This document shows positions 9,809-22,037 of a stretch of 64,000 nt of DNA, piece by piece; the first letter of the stretch is position 1; every line of letters starts with the position of its first letter. The notes under the pieces are model-generated. The model worked only from the letters and a program-made list of their open reading frames with translations. It had not been told where the DNA came from and searched no databases. The DNA is from Styela clava (Eukaryota; Chordata; Ascidiacea; Stolidobranchia; Styelidae), in the NCBI RefSeq assembly GCF_964204865.1, contig NC_135259.1, positions 6,396,974-6,460,973 on the forward strand. Direction: 5' to 3'. The position numbers and the translations under genes are program-made.

Positions 9809-10117
9809 AAAGAGCCTTCATAAAGAACTATCAAGTGGATTGTTAGGCTCCAGATTGTGATTTTTATCCGCGCGCTTGTTTTCACATTAATTTATTTCTT
9901 TTGAAAATATTTCGATTTCATTGGTTGTCTCATGTTTACTAAAACAGTTATATTTAATATTATCTATTTTCTAATAACTCAAAAGTTAATTGAAAACTGA
10001 ATAGTTCTCCCGTAAAGTCGTGGTGTTCCAGGTCTATTAATTCATAAAAGAATAAAAGTTGCGAACACAAAATAGCATTCAACAGACCTTTCTGATCTAG
10101 AGTATGAGGAAATCATG

Positions 10118-10235
10118 AACCCAGTACATACTGGGCTTTAAAAATCGTAAAGACTCATTGTATGCTCCTCTCCACGGAAATCTTTAGTAAAAGGCGAAAG
10201 ATTTATGCGAAAAATGAAGAGAAGCCTGAGTAACT
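10118..10235 (-). ncRNA. U5: U5 snRNA, copy 24
   Basis: Loop I intact. C106U, G88A. Confidence 0.88.
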
Positions 10236-10543
10236 AGAGAGGCTTCGTAAAGAACTATCAAGTGGATTGTTCGGCTCCAGATTGTGATTTTTAGCCGCGC
10301 GCTTGTTTTCACATTAATTTATTTCTTTTGAGAATATTTCGATTTCATTGGTTGTCTCATGTTTACTAAAACATTTTTTTTTATTATTATCCATTTTGTA
10401 ACAACTCAAAGTTAATTGAAAATTGAATAGTTCTCCCATAAAGTCGTGGTGTTCCAGGTCTATTAATTCAAAAAAGAATAAAAGTTGTGAACACAAATTA
10501 GCATTCAACAGACCTTTCTGATCTAGAGTATAAGTAAATCATG

Positions 10544-10661
10544 AACCCAGTACATGCTGGGCTTTAAAAATCGCAAAGACTCATTGTGTGCTCCTCTCCA
10601 CGGAAATCTTTAGTAAAAGGCGAAAGATTTATGCGAATAATGAAGAGAAGCCTGAGTAACT
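10544..10661 (-). ncRNA. U5: U5 snRNA, copy 25
   Basis: Loop I intact. U74C, U24A. Confidence 0.88.
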
Positions 10662-10969
10662 AAAGAGCCTTCATAAAGAACTATCAAGTGGATTGTTAGG
10701 CTCCAGATTGTGATTTTTATCCGCGCGCTTGTTTTCCCATTAATTTATTTCTTTTGAAAATGTTTCGATTTCATTGGTAGTCTCATGTTTACTAAAATAT
10801 TTTTTTTTAATATTATCCATTTTCTAATAACTCAAAGTTAATTGAAAACTGATGAGTTCTCCCGTAAAGTCGTGGTGTTCCAGGTCTATTAATTCATAAA
10901 AGAATAAAAGTTGTGAACACAAATTAGCATTCAACAGACCTTTCTGATCTAGAGTATGAGTAAATCATG

Positions 10970-11087
10970 AACCCAGTACATACTAGGCTTTAAAAATCGC
11001 AAAGACTCATTGTATGCTCCTCTCCACGGAAATCTTTAGCAAAAGGCAAAAGATTTATGCGAAAAATGAAGAGAAGCCTGAATAACT
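10970..11087 (-). pseudogene. U5: U5 snRNA, copy 26, loop I damaged
   Basis: Loop I C40U and A48G. Also C106U, C103U, C6U. Close relative of copy 16. Confidence 0.75.
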
Positions 11088-11400
11088 AGAGAACCTTCGT
11101 AAAGACATATCAAGTGGATTGTTAAGCTCCAGATTGTGATTTTTATTCGCGCGCTTGTGTTCACATTATTTTATTTTATTTTTGATTAACTCTATTTCAT
11201 TTATTGCCTCATGTTTACTAAAACAATTAGATTTATTATTACTAAGTTTCTAATACCTAAATCAAAGTTACTTTAAAACTGAATAGTTCCCCCAAAAAAG
11301 TCGCGGTGTTCCAGGCCTATTAATTCATAAAAGAATAAACGTGGGGAACACAAATTAGCATTCAACAGACCTTTCTGATCAAGAGTATAAGTAAATCATG

Positions 11401-11517
11401 AACCCATACATACTGGGCTTTAAAAATCGCAAAGACTCATTGTATGCTCCTCTCCACGGAAATCTTTAGTAAAAGGCGAAAGATTTATGCGAAAAATGAA
11501 GAGAAGCCTGAGTAACT
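11401..11517 (-). ncRNA. U5: U5 snRNA, copy 27
   Basis: Loop I intact. C106U and loss of C112, as in copy 22. Confidence 0.83.
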
Positions 11518-11826
11518 GGAGAGCCTTCGTAAAATCATATAAAGTGGATTGTTAGGCTCCAGATTGTGATTTTTATCCGCGCGCTTGTTTTCACAATAAT
11601 TTATTTCTTTTGAGAATATTTTGATTTCATTGGTTGTCTCATGTTTACTAAAACAGTTATATTTAATATTATCCATTTTCTAATAACTCAAAAGTTAATA
11701 GAAAACTGAATAGTTCTCCCGTAAAGTCGTGGTGTTCCAGGTCTATTAATTCATAAAAGAATAAAAGTTGCGAACACAAAAGAGCATTCAACAGACCTTT
11801 CTGATCTAGAGTATGAGTAAATCATG

Positions 11827-11944
11827 AACCCAGTACATGCGGGGCTTTAAAAATCGTAAAGACTCATTGTATGCTCCTCTCCACGGAAATCTTTAGTAAA
11901 AGGCGAAAGATTTATGCGAAAAATGAATAGAATCCTGAGTAACC
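11827..11944 (-). ncRNA. U5: U5 snRNA, copy 28
   Basis: Loop I intact, but C12A and C17A weaken the lower stem; A104C, G88A, A1G. Confidence 0.75.
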
Positions 11945-12251
11945 AGAGAGGCTTCGTAAAATCATATAAAGTGGATTGTTAGGCTCCAGATTGTGATTTT
12001 TATCCGCGCGCTTGTTTTCACATTAATTTATTTCTTTTGAGAATATTTCGATTCCATTGGTCGTCTCATGTTTACTAAAACATTTTTTTTATTATTATCC
12101 ATTTTCTAATAGCTCAAAGTTAATTGAAAATTGAATAGTTCTCCCTTAAAGTCGTGGTGTTCCAGGTCTATTAATTCATAAAAGAATAAAAGTTGTGAAC
12201 ACAAATTAGCATTCAACAGACCTTTCTGATCTAGAGTATGAGGAAATCATG

Positions 12252-12369
12252 AACCCAGTAAATGCTGGTCTTTAAAAATCGCAAAGACTCATTGTATGCT
12301 CCTCTCCACGGAAATCTTTAGTAAAAGGCGAAAGATCTATGCGAAAAATGAAGAGAAGCCTGAGTAACT
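12252..12369 (-). ncRNA. U5: U5 snRNA, copy 29
   Basis: Loop I intact. G109U, C101A, A33G. Confidence 0.83.
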
Positions 12370-12676
12370 AAAGAGCCTTAGTAAAGAACTATAAAGTGGA
12401 TTGTTCGGCTCCAGATTGTGATTTTTAGCCGCGCGCTTGTTTTCACATTAATTTATTTCTTTTGAGAATATTTCGATTTCATTGGTTGTCTCATGTTTAC
12501 TAAAACATTTTTTTTATTATTATCCATTTTGTAACAACTCAAAGTTAATTGAAAATTGAATAGTTCTCCCATAAAGTCGTGGTGTTCCAGGTCTATGAAT
12601 TCATAAAAGAATAAAAGTTGTGAACACAAATTAGCATTCAACAGACCTTTCTGATCTAGAGTATAAGTAAATCATG

Positions 12677-12793
12677 AACCCAGTACATGCTGGGCTTTAA
12701 AAATCGCAAAGACTCATTGTGTGCTCCTCTCCACGGAAATCTTTAGTAAAAGGCGAAAGATTTATGCAAAAATGAAGAGAAGCCAGAGTAACT
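12677..12793 (-). ncRNA. U5: U5 snRNA, copy 30
   Basis: Loop I intact. C27 lost; A9U breaks the basal stem; U74C. Confidence 0.8.
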
Positions 12794-13101
12794 AAAGAGC
12801 CTTCATAAAGAACTATCAAGTGGATTGTTAGGCTCCAGATTGTGATTTTTATCCGCGCGCTTGTTTTCACATTAATTTATTTCTTTTGAAAATATTTCGA
12901 TTTCATTGGTAGTCTCATGTTTACTAAAATATTTTTTTTTATTATTATCCATTTTCTAATAACTCAAAGTTAATTGAAAATTGAATAGTTCTCCCGTAAA
13001 GTCGTGGTGTTCCAGGTCTATTAATTCATAATAGAATAAAAGTTGTGAACACAAATTAGCATTCAACAGACCTTTCTGATCGAGAGTATAAGTAAATCAT
13101 G

Positions 13102-13219
13102 AACCCAGTACATGTTGGGCTTTAAAAATCGCAAAGACTCATTGTGTGCTCCTCTCCACGGAAATCTTTAGTAAAAGGCGAAAGATTTATGCGAAAAATG
13201 AAGAGAAGCCTGAGTAACT
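13102..13219 (-). ncRNA. U5: U5 snRNA, copy 31
   Basis: Loop I intact. G105A breaks the top 3'-hairpin pair; U74C. Confidence 0.85.
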
Positions 13220-13527
13220 GAAGAGCCTTCGTAAAGAACTATCAAGTGGATTGTTAGGCTCCAGATTGTGACTTTTATCCGCGCGCTTGTTTTTACATTA
13301 ATTTATTTCTTTTGAAAATATTTCGATTTCATTGGTTGTCTCATGTTTACTAAAATAATTTTTTTTGTTATTATCCATTTTCTAATAACTCAAAGTTAAT
13401 TGAAAACTGATGAGTTCTCCCGTAAAGTCGTGGTGTTCCAGGTCTATTAATTCATAATAGAATAAAAGTTGTGAACACAAATTAGCATTCAACGGACCTT
13501 TCTGATCTAGAGTATGAGTAAATCATG

Positions 13528-13645
13528 AACCCAGTACATACTGGGCTTTAAAAATCGCAAAGACTCATTGTATGCTCCTCTCCACGGAAATCTTTAGTAA
13601 AAGGCGAAAGATTTATGCGAAAAATGAAGAGAAGCCTGAGTAACT
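13528..13645 (-). ncRNA. U5: U5 snRNA, copy 32
   Basis: Loop I intact. Only C106U. Confidence 0.9.
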
Positions 13646-13954
13646 AGAGAGCCTTCGTAAAATCATAAAAAGTGGATTGTTAGGCTCCAGATTGTGATTT
13701 TTATCCGCGCGCTTGTTTTCACATTAATTTATTTCTTTTGAGAATATTTCGATTTCATTGGTTGTCTCATGTTTACTAAAACAGTTATATTTAATATTAT
13801 CCATTTTCTAATAACTCAAAAGTTAATTGACAATTGAATAGTTCTCCCGTAAAGTCGTGGTGTTCCAGGTCTATTAATTCATAAAAGAATATAAGTTGCG
13901 AACACAAAATAGCATTCAACAGACCTTTCTGATCTAGAGTATGAGTAAATCATG

Positions 13955-14072
13955 AACCCAGTACATGCTGGGCTTTAAAAATCGCAAAGACTCATTGTAT
14001 GCTGCTCTCCACGGAAATCTTTAGTCAAAGGCGAAAGATTTATTCGAAAAATGAAGAGAAGCCTGAGTAACT
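13955..14072 (-). ncRNA. U5: U5 snRNA, copy 33, loop I variant
   Basis: Loop I U47G. G69C breaks the lower stem; C29A. Confidence 0.75.
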
Positions 14073-14379
14073 AGAGAGGCTTCGTAAAATCAAATAAAGT
14101 GGATTGTTAGGTTCCAGATTGTGATTTTTATCCGCGCGATTGTTTTCACATTAATTTATTTCTTTTGAGAATATTTCGATTTCATTGGTCGTCTCATGTT
14201 TACTAAAACATTTTTTTTATTATTATCCATTTTCTAATAGCTCAAAGTTAATTGAAAATAGAAAAGTTCTCCCATAAAGTCGTGGTGTTCCAGGTCTATT
14301 AATTCATGAAAGAATAAAAGTTGTGAACACAAATTAGCATTCAACAGACCTTTCTGATCTAGAGTATAAGTAAATCATG

Positions 14380-14497
14380 AACCCAGTACATGCTGGGCTT
14401 TAAAAGTCGCAAAGACTCATTGTGTGCTCCTCTCCACGGAAATCTTTAGTAGAAGGCGAAAAATTTATGCGAAAAATGAAGAGAAGCCTGAGTAACT
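14380..14497 (-). ncRNA. U5: U5 snRNA, copy 34, loop I variant
   Basis: Loop I U46C, Sm site U92C; C36U (wobble), U74C. Confidence 0.75.
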
Positions 14498-14806
14498 AAA
14501 GAGCCTTCATAAAGAACTATCAAGTGGATTGTTAGGCTCCAGATTGTGATTTTTATTCGCGCGCTTGTTTTCACATTAATTTATTTCTTTTGAAAATATT
14601 TCGATTTCATTGGTTGTCTCATGTTTACTAAAACAGTTATATTAAATATTATTCATTTTCTAAAAACTCAAAAGTTAATTGAAAACTGAATAGTTCTCCC
14701 GTAAAGTCGTGGTGTTCCAGGTCTATTAATTCATAAAACAATAAAAGTTGCGAACACAAAATAGCATTCAACAGACCTTTCTGATCTAGAGTATGAGTAA
14801 ATCATG

Positions 14807-14924
14807 AACCCAGTACATGCGGGGCTTTAAAAATCGCGAAGACTCATTGTATGCTCCTCTCCACGGAAATCTTTAGTAAAAGGCGAAAGATTTATGCGAA
14901 AAATGAAGAGAAGCCTGAGTAACT
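14807..14924 (-). ncRNA. U5: U5 snRNA, copy 35
   Basis: Loop I intact. A104C breaks a 3'-hairpin pair; U87C. Confidence 0.83.
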
Positions 14925-15232
14925 AGAGAGGCTTCGTAAAATCATATAAAGTGGATTGTTAGGCACCAGATTGTGATTTTTATCCGCGCGCTTGTTTTCA
15001 CATTAATTTATTTCTTTTGGGAATATTTCGATTCCATTGGTCGTCTCATGTTTACTAAAACATTTTTTTTTATTATTATCCATTTTCTAATAGCTCAAAG
15101 TTAATTGAAAATTGAATAGTTCTCCCATAAAGTCGTGGTGTTCCAGGTCTATTAATTCATAAAAGAATAAAAGTTGTGAACACAAATTAGCATTCAACAG
15201 ACCTTTCTGATCTAGAGTATGAGGAAATCATG

Positions 15233-15350
15233 AACCCAGTAAATGCTGGGCTTTAAAAATCGCAAAGGCTCATTGTATGCTCCTCTCCACGGAAATCTTT
15301 AGTAAAAGGCGAAAGATCTATGCGAAAAATGAAGAGAAGCCTGAGTAACT
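15233..15350 (-). ncRNA. U5: U5 snRNA, copy 36
   Basis: Loop I intact. U83C breaks a basal pair; G109U, A33G. Confidence 0.83.
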
Positions 15351-15657
15351 AAAGAGCCTTCGTAAAGAACTATCAAGTGGATTGTTCGGCTCCAGATTGT
15401 GATTTTTAGCTGCGCGCTTGTTTTCACATTAATTTATTTCTTTTGAGAATATTTCGATTTCATTGGTTGTCTTATGTTTACTAAAACATTTTTTTTATTA
15501 TTATCCATTTTGTAATAACTCAAAGTTAATTGAAAATTGAATAGTTCTCCCGTAAAGTCGTGGTGTTCCAGGTTTATTAATTCATAAAAGAATAAAAGTT
15601 GTGAACACAAATTAGCATTCAACAGACCTTTCTGATCTAGAGTATAAGTAAATCATA

Positions 15658-15775
15658 AACCCAGTACATGCTGGGCTTTAAAAATCGCAAAGACTCATTG
15701 TGTGCTCCTCTCCACGGAAATCTTTAATAAAAGGCGAAAGATTTATGCGAAAAATGAAGAGAAGCCTGAGTAACT
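15658..15775 (-). ncRNA. U5: U5 snRNA, copy 37, loop I variant
   Basis: Loop I C49U; U74C. Confidence 0.8.
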
Positions 15776-16083
15776 AAAGAGCCTTCATAAAGAACTATCA
15801 AGTGGATTGTTAGGCTCCAGATTGTGATTTTTATCCGCGCGCTTGTTTTCACATTAATTTATTTCTTTTGAAAATATTTCGATTTCATTGGTTGTCTCAT
15901 GTTTACTAAAATATTTTTTTTTATTATTATCCATTTTCTAATAACTCAAAGTTAATTGAAAACTGATGAGTTCTCCCGTAAAGTCGTGGTGTTCCAGGTC
16001 TATTAATTCATAAAAGAATAAAAGTTGTGAACACAAATTAGCATTCAACAGACCTTTCTGATCTAGAGTATGAGTAAATCATG

Positions 16084-16201
16084 AACCCAGTACATACTGT
16101 GCTTTAAAAATCGCAAAGACTCATTATATGCTCCTGTCCACGGAAATCTTTAGTAAAAGGCGAAAGATTTATGCGAAAAATGAAGAGAAGCCTGAGTAAC
16201 T
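16084..16201 (-). ncRNA. U5: U5 snRNA, copy 38
   Basis: Loop I intact. C102A and G66C each break a pair; C106U, C76U. Confidence 0.8.
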
Positions 16202-16509
16202 AGAGAGGCTTCGTAAAATCATATAAAGTGGATTGTTAGGCTCCAGATTGTGATTTTTATCCGCGCGCTTGTTTTCACATTAATTTATTTCTTTTGAGAA
16301 TATTTCGATTCCATTGGTCGTCTCATGTTTACTAAAACATTTTTTTTTATTATTATCCATTTTCTAATAGCTCAAAGATAATTGAAAATTGAATAGTTCT
16401 CCCATAGAGTCGTGGTGTTCCAGGTCTATTAATTCATAAAAGAATAAAAGTTGTGAACACAAATTAGCATTCAACAGACCTTTCTGATCTAGAGTATGAG
16501 GAAATCATG

Positions 16510-16626
16510 AACCCAGTAAATCTGGGCTTTAAAAATCGCAAAGACTCATTGTATGCTCCTCTCCACGGAAATCTTTAGTAAAAGGCGAAAGATCTATGCG
16601 AAAAATGAAGAGAAGCCTGAGTAACT
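16510..16626 (-). ncRNA. U5: U5 snRNA, copy 39
   Basis: Loop I intact. 3'-hairpin loop one base shorter (C106 lost, G109U); A33G. Confidence 0.85.
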
Positions 16627-16934
16627 AAAGAGCCTTCGTAAAGAACTATCAAGTGGATTGTTCGGCTCCAGATTGTGATTTTTAGCCGCGCGCTTGTTTT
16701 AACATTAATTTATTTCTTTTGAGAATATTTCGATTTCATTGGTTGTCTTATGTTTACTAAAACATTTTTTTTTATTATTATCCATTTTGTAATAACTCAA
16801 AGTTAATTGAAAATTGAATAGTTCTCCCGTAAAGTCGTGGTGTTCAAGGTCTATTAATTCATAAAAGAATAAAAGTTCCGAACACAAAATAGCATTCAAC
16901 AGACCTTTCTGATCTAGAGTATAAGTAAATCATG

Positions 16935-17052
16935 AACCCAGTACATGCTGGGCTTTAAAAATCGCAAAGACTCATTGTATGCTCCTCTCCACGGAAATCT
17001 TTAGTAAAAGGCGAAAGATTTTTGCGAAAAATGAAGAGAAGCCTGAGTAACT
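16935..17052 (-). ncRNA. U5: U5 snRNA, copy 40
   Basis: Loop I intact. Only U31A, just below the upper stem. Confidence 0.9.
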
Positions 17053-17359
17053 AGAGAGGCTTCGTAAAATCATATAAAGTGGATTGTTAGGTTCCAGATT
17101 GTGATTTTTATCCGCGCGCTTGTTTTCACATTAATTTATTTCTTTTGAGAATATTTCGATTTCAGTGGTCGTCTCATGTTTACTAAAACATTTTTTTTAT
17201 TATTATCCATTTTCTAATAGCTCAAAGTTAATTGAAAATAGAATAGTTCTCCCATAAAGTCGTGGTGTCCCAGGTCTATTAATTCATGAAAGAATAAAAG
17301 TTGTGAACACAAATTAGCATTCGACAGACCTTTCTGATCTAGAGTATAAGTAAATCATG

Positions 17360-17477
17360 AACCCAGTACATGCTGGGCTTTAAAAGTCGCAAAGACTCAT
17401 TGTATGCTCCTCTCCACGGAAATCTTTAGTAAAAGGCGAAAGATTTATGCGAAAAATGAAGAGAAGCCTGAGTAACT
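17360..17477 (-). ncRNA. U5: U5 snRNA, copy 41, Sm variant
   Basis: Loop I intact. Only U92C, in the Sm site. Confidence 0.85.
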
Positions 17478-17786
17478 AGAGAGGCTTCGTAAAATCATAT
17501 AAAGTGGATTGTTAGGCTCCAGATTGTGATTTTTATCCGCGCGCTTGTTTTCACATTAATTTATTTCTTTTGAGAATATTTCGATTTCATTGGTTGTCTC
17601 ATGTTTACTAAAACAGTTATATTAAATATTATCCATTTTCTAATAACTCAAAAGTTAATTGAAAACTGAATAGTTCTCCCGTAAAGTCGTGGTGTTCCAG
17701 GTCTATTAATTCATAAAAGAATAAAAGTTGCGAACACAAAATAGCATTCAACAGACCTTTCTGATCTAGAGTTTGAGTAAATCATA

Positions 17787-17904
17787 AACCCAGTACATGC
17801 GGGGCTTTAAAAATCGCAAAGTCTCATTGTATGCTCCTCTCCACGGAAATCTTTAGTAAAAGGCGAAAGATTTATGCGAAAAATGAATAGAAGCCTGAGT
17901 AACT
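17787..17904 (-). ncRNA. U5: U5 snRNA, copy 42
   Basis: Loop I intact. A104C, U83A and C17A each break a pair. Confidence 0.78.
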
Positions 17905-18212
17905 AGGGAGGCTTCGTAAAATCATATAAAGTGGATTGTTAGGCTCCAGATTGTGATTTTTATCCGCGCGCTTGTTTTCACATTAATTTATTTCTTTTGA
18001 GAATATTCCGATTCCATTGGTCGTCTCATGTTTACTAAAACATTTTTTTTTATTATTATCCATTTTCTAATAGCTCAAAGTTAATTGAAAATTGAATAGT
18101 TCTCCCATAAAGTCGTGGTGTTCCAGGTCTATTAATTCATAAAAGAATAAAAGTCGTGAACACAAATTAGCATTCAACAGACCTTTCTAATCTAGAGTAT
18201 GAGGAAATCATG

Positions 18213-18330
18213 AACCCAGTAAATGCTGGGCTTCAAAAATCGCAAAGACTCATTGTATGCTCCTCTCCACGGAAATCTTTAGTAAAAGGCGAAAGATCTA
18301 TGCGAAAAATGAAGAGAAGCCTGAGTAACT
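18213..18330 (-). ncRNA. U5: U5 snRNA, copy 43
   Basis: Loop I intact. A97G gives the textbook Sm site AUUUUUG; G109U, A33G. Confidence 0.87.
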
Positions 18331-18638
18331 AAAGAGCCTTCGTAAAGAACTATCAAGTGGATTGTTCGGCTCCAGATTGTGATTTTTAGCTGCGCGCTTG
18401 TTTTCACATCAATTTATTTCTTTTGAGAATATTTCGATTTCATTGGTTGTCTTATGTTTACTAAAACATTTTTTTTTATTATTATCCATTTTGTAATAAC
18501 TCAAAGTTAATTGAAAATTGAATAGTTCTCCCGTAAAGTCGTGGTGTTCCAGGTCTATTAATTCATAAAAGAATAAAAGTTGTGAACACAAATTAGCATT
18601 CAACAGACCTTTCTGATCTAGAGTATAAGTAAATCATG

Positions 18639-18756
18639 AACCCAGTACATGCTGGGCTTTAAAAATCGCAAAGACTCATTGTGTGCTCCTCTCCACGGAA
18701 ATCTTTAGTAAAAGGCGAAAGATTTATGCGAAAAATGAAGAGAAGCCTGAGTAACT
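18639..18756 (-). ncRNA. U5: U5 snRNA, copy 44
   Basis: Loop I intact. Only U74C. Confidence 0.9.
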
Positions 18757-19064
18757 AAAGAGCCTTCATAAAGAACTATCAAGTGGATTGTTAGACTCCA
18801 GATTGTGATTTTTATCCGCGCGCTTGTTTTCACATTAATTTATTTCTTTTGAAAATATTTCGATTTCATTGGTTGTCACATGTTTACTAAAATATTTTTT
18901 TTTATTAGAATCCATTTTCTAATAACTCAAAGTTAATTGAAAACTGATGAGTTCTCCCGTAAAGTCGTGGTGTTCCAGGTCTATTAATTCATAAAAGAAT
19001 AAAAGTTGTGAACACAAATTAGCATTCAACAGACCTTTCTGATCTAGAGTATGAGTAAATCATG

Positions 19065-19182
19065 AACCCAGTACATACTGGGCTTTAAAAATCGCAAAGA
19101 CTCATTGTGTGCTCCTCTCCACGGAAATCTTTAGTAAAAGGCGAAAAATTTATGCGAAAAATGAAGAGAAGCCTGAGTAACT
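19065..19182 (-). ncRNA. U5: U5 snRNA, copy 45
   Basis: Loop I intact. C106U, U74C, C36U (wobble). Confidence 0.87.
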
Positions 19183-19491
19183 AAAGAGCCTTCATAAAGA
19201 ACTATCAAGTGGATTGTTAGGCTCCAGATTGTGATTTTTATCCGCGCGCTTGTTTTCACATTAATTTATTTCTTTTGAGAATATTTCGATTTCATTGGTT
19301 GTCTCATGTTTACTAAAACAGTTATATTAAATATTATTCATTTTCTAAAAACTCAAAAGTTAATTGAAAACTGAATAGTTCTCCCGTAAAGTCGTGGTGT
19401 TCCAGGTCTATTAATTCATAAAAGAATAAAAGTTGCGAACACAAAATAGCATTCAACAGACCTTTCTGATCTAGAGTATGAGTAAATCATG

Positions 19492-19608
19492 AACCAGTAC
19501 ATGCGGGGCTTTAAAAATCGCAAAGACTCATTGTATGCTCCTCTCCACGGAAATCTTTAGTAAAAGGCGAAAGATTTATGCGAAAAATGAAGAGAAGCCT
19601 GAGTAACT
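19492..19608 (-). ncRNA. U5: U5 snRNA, copy 46
   Basis: Loop I intact. One G of 114-116 lost and A104C, so the 3' hairpin is weakened. Confidence 0.8.
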
Positions 19609-19911
19609 AGAGAGGCTTCGTAAAATCATATAAAGTGGATTGTTAGGCTCCAGATTGTGATTTTAATCCGCGCGCTTGTTTTCACATTAATTTATTTCTT
19701 TTGAGAATATTTCGATTCCATTGGTCGTCTCATGTTTACTAAAACATTTTTTTATTATCCATTTTCTAATAGCTCAAAGTTAATGGAAAATTGAATAGTT
19801 CTCCCATAAAGTCGTGGTGTTCCAGGTCTATTAATTCATAAAAGAATAAAAGTTGTGAACACAAATTAGCATTCAACAGACCTTTCTGATCTAGAGTATA
19901 AGTAAATCATA

Positions 19912-20029
19912 AACCGAGTACATGCTGGGCTTTAAAAATCGCAAAGACTCATTGTGTGCTCCTCTCCACGGAAATCTTTAGTAAAAGGCGAAAGATTTAT
20001 GCGAAAAATGAAGAGAAGCCTGAGTAACT
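19912..20029 (-). ncRNA. U5: U5 snRNA, copy 47
   Basis: Loop I intact. G114C breaks a 3'-hairpin pair; U74C. Lies in a fused monomer. Confidence 0.83.
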
Positions 20030-20337
20030 AAAGAGCCTTCATAAAGAACTATCAAGTGGATTGTTAGGCTCCAGATTGTGATTTTTATCCGCGCGCTTGT
20101 TTTCACATTAATTTATTTCTTTTGAAAATATTTCGATTTCATTGGTTGTCTCATGTTTACTAAAATATTTTTTTTTATGATTATCCATTTTCTAATAACT
20201 CAAAGTTAATTGAAAACTGATGAGTTCTCCCGTAAATTCGTGGTGTTCCAGGTCTATTAATTCATAAAAGAATAAAAGTTGTGAACACAAATTAGCATTC
20301 AACAGACCTTTCTGATCTAGAGTATGAGAAAATCATG

Positions 20338-20455
20338 AACCCATTACATACTGGGCTTTAAAAATCGCAAAGACTCATTATATGCTCCTCTCCACGGAAA
20401 TCTTTAGTAAAAGGCGAAAGATTTATGCGAAAAATGAAGAGAAGCCTGAGTAACT
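20338..20455 (-). ncRNA. U5: U5 snRNA, copy 48
   Basis: Loop I intact. C112A, C106U, C76U. Confidence 0.84.
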
Positions 20456-20762
20456 AGAGAGGCTTCGTAAAATCATATAAAGTGGATTGTTAGGCTCCAG
20501 ATTGTGATTTTTATCCGCGCGCTTGTTTTCACATTAATTTATTTCTTTTGAGAATATTTCGATTCCATTGGTCGTCTTATGTTTACTAAAACATTTTTTT
20601 TATTATTATCCATTTTCTAATAGCTCAAAGATAATTGAAAATTGAATAGTTCTCCCATAAAGTCGTGGTGTTCCAGGTCTATTAATTCATAAAAGAATAA
20701 AAGTTGTGAACACAAATTAGCATTCAACAGACCTTTCTGATCTAGAGTATGAGGAAATCATG

Positions 20763-20879
20763 AACCCAGTAAATCTGGGATTTAAAAATCGCAAAGACTC
20801 ATTGTATGCTCCTCTCCACGGAAATCTTTAGTAAAAGGCGAAATATCTATGCGAAAAATGAAGAGAAGCCTGAGTAACT
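20763..20879 (-). ncRNA. U5: U5 snRNA, copy 49
   Basis: Loop I intact. C36A breaks the upper stem; C106 lost, G109U, G100U, A33G. Confidence 0.78.
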
Positions 20880-21186
20880 AAAGAGCCTTCGTAAAGAACT
20901 ATCAAGTGGATTGTTCGGCTCCAGATTGTGATTTTTAGCCGCGCGCTTGTTTTCACATTAATTTATTTCTTTTGAGAATATTTCGATTTCATTGGTTGTC
21001 TTATGTTTACTAAAACATTTTTATTATTATTATCCATTTTGTAATAACTCAAAGTTAATTGAAAATTGAATAGTTCTCCCGTAAAGTCGTGGTGTTCCAG
21101 GTCTATTAATTCATAAAAGAATAAAAGTTGCGAACACAAAATAGCATTCAACAGACCTTTCTGATCTAGAGTATAAGTAAATCAAG

Positions 21187-21304
21187 AACCCAGTACATGC
21201 TGGGCTTTAAAAATCGCAAAGACTCATTGTATGCTCCTCTCCACGGAAATCTTTAGTAAAAGGCGAAAGATTTTTGCGAAAAATGAAGAGAAGCCTGAGT
21301 AACT
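21187..21304 (-). ncRNA. U5: U5 snRNA, copy 50
   Basis: Loop I intact. Only U31A. Confidence 0.9.
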
Positions 21305-21610
21305 AGAGAGGCTTCGTAAAATCATATAAAGTGGATTGTTAGGCTCCAGATTGTGATTTTTATCCGCGCGCTTGTTTTCACATTAATTTATTTCTTTTGA
21401 AAATATTTCGATTTCATTGGTTGTCTCATGTTTACTAAAATATTTTTTTATTAGTATCCATTTTCTAATAACTCAAAGTTAATTGAAAACTGATGAGTTC
21501 TCCCGTAAAGTCGTGGTGTTCCAGGTCTATTAATTCATAAAAGAATAAAAGTTGTGAACACAAATTAGCATTCAACAGACCTTTCTGATCTAGAATATGA
21601 GTAAATCATG

Positions 21611-21728
21611 AACCCAGTACATACTGAGCTTTAAAAATCACAAAGACTCATTGTATGCTCCTCTCCACGGAAATCTTTAGTAAAAGGCGAAAGATTTATG
21701 CGAAAAATGAAGAGAAGCCTGAGTAACT
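21611..21728 (-). ncRNA. U5: U5 snRNA, copy 51
   Basis: Loop I intact. C106U, C102U (wobble), C89U. Confidence 0.86.
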
Positions 21729-22037
21729 GGAGAGCCTTCGAAAAATCATATAAAGTGGATTGTTAGGCTCCAGATTGTGATTTTTATCCGCGCACTTGTT
21801 TTCACATTAATTTATTTCTTTTGAGAATATTTCGACTTCATTGGTTGTCTCATGTTTACTAAAACAGTTATATTTAATATTATCCATTTTCTAATAACTC
21901 AAAAGTTAATTGAAAACTGAATAGTTCTCCCGTAAAGTCGTGGTTTTCCAGGTCTATTAATTCATAAAAGAATAAAAGTTGCGAACACAAAATAGCATTC
22001 AACAGACCTTTCTGATCTAGAGTATAAGTAAATCATG

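Larger units (their letters stand above)
15..13245 (-). repeat. Pentamer higher-order repeats, ~2.13 kb
   Basis: Monomer types recur in a five-step order. Units start at 15, 2150 and 4286; after a four-monomer unit they restart at 5996, 8130, 10262 and 12396, spaced 2132-2136 bp. Typical order in the first two units: A with GTATAAG and TGTGTGCTCC, then A with ACTGATGAG, then a B monomer, then two A monomers with CAGTTATATTTAATATT. The monomer at 4286 starts as the first type and ends like the second, so one monomer was lost there. Confidence 0.8.
14524..19208 (-). repeat. Segmental block, first copy (11 monomers)
   Basis: Monomers at 14524-17078 match those at 28564-31116 in order and private variants (such as TGCGGGG and AGCTGCGCGC) at a constant offset of 14040 bp. 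Monomers at 15377-19208 match 31966-35347 at an offset of about 16.59 kb. The monomer at 17504 has no partner in the second copy. The monomer at 19635 looks like a fusion of the 14951 and 15377 types. Confidence 0.75.
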
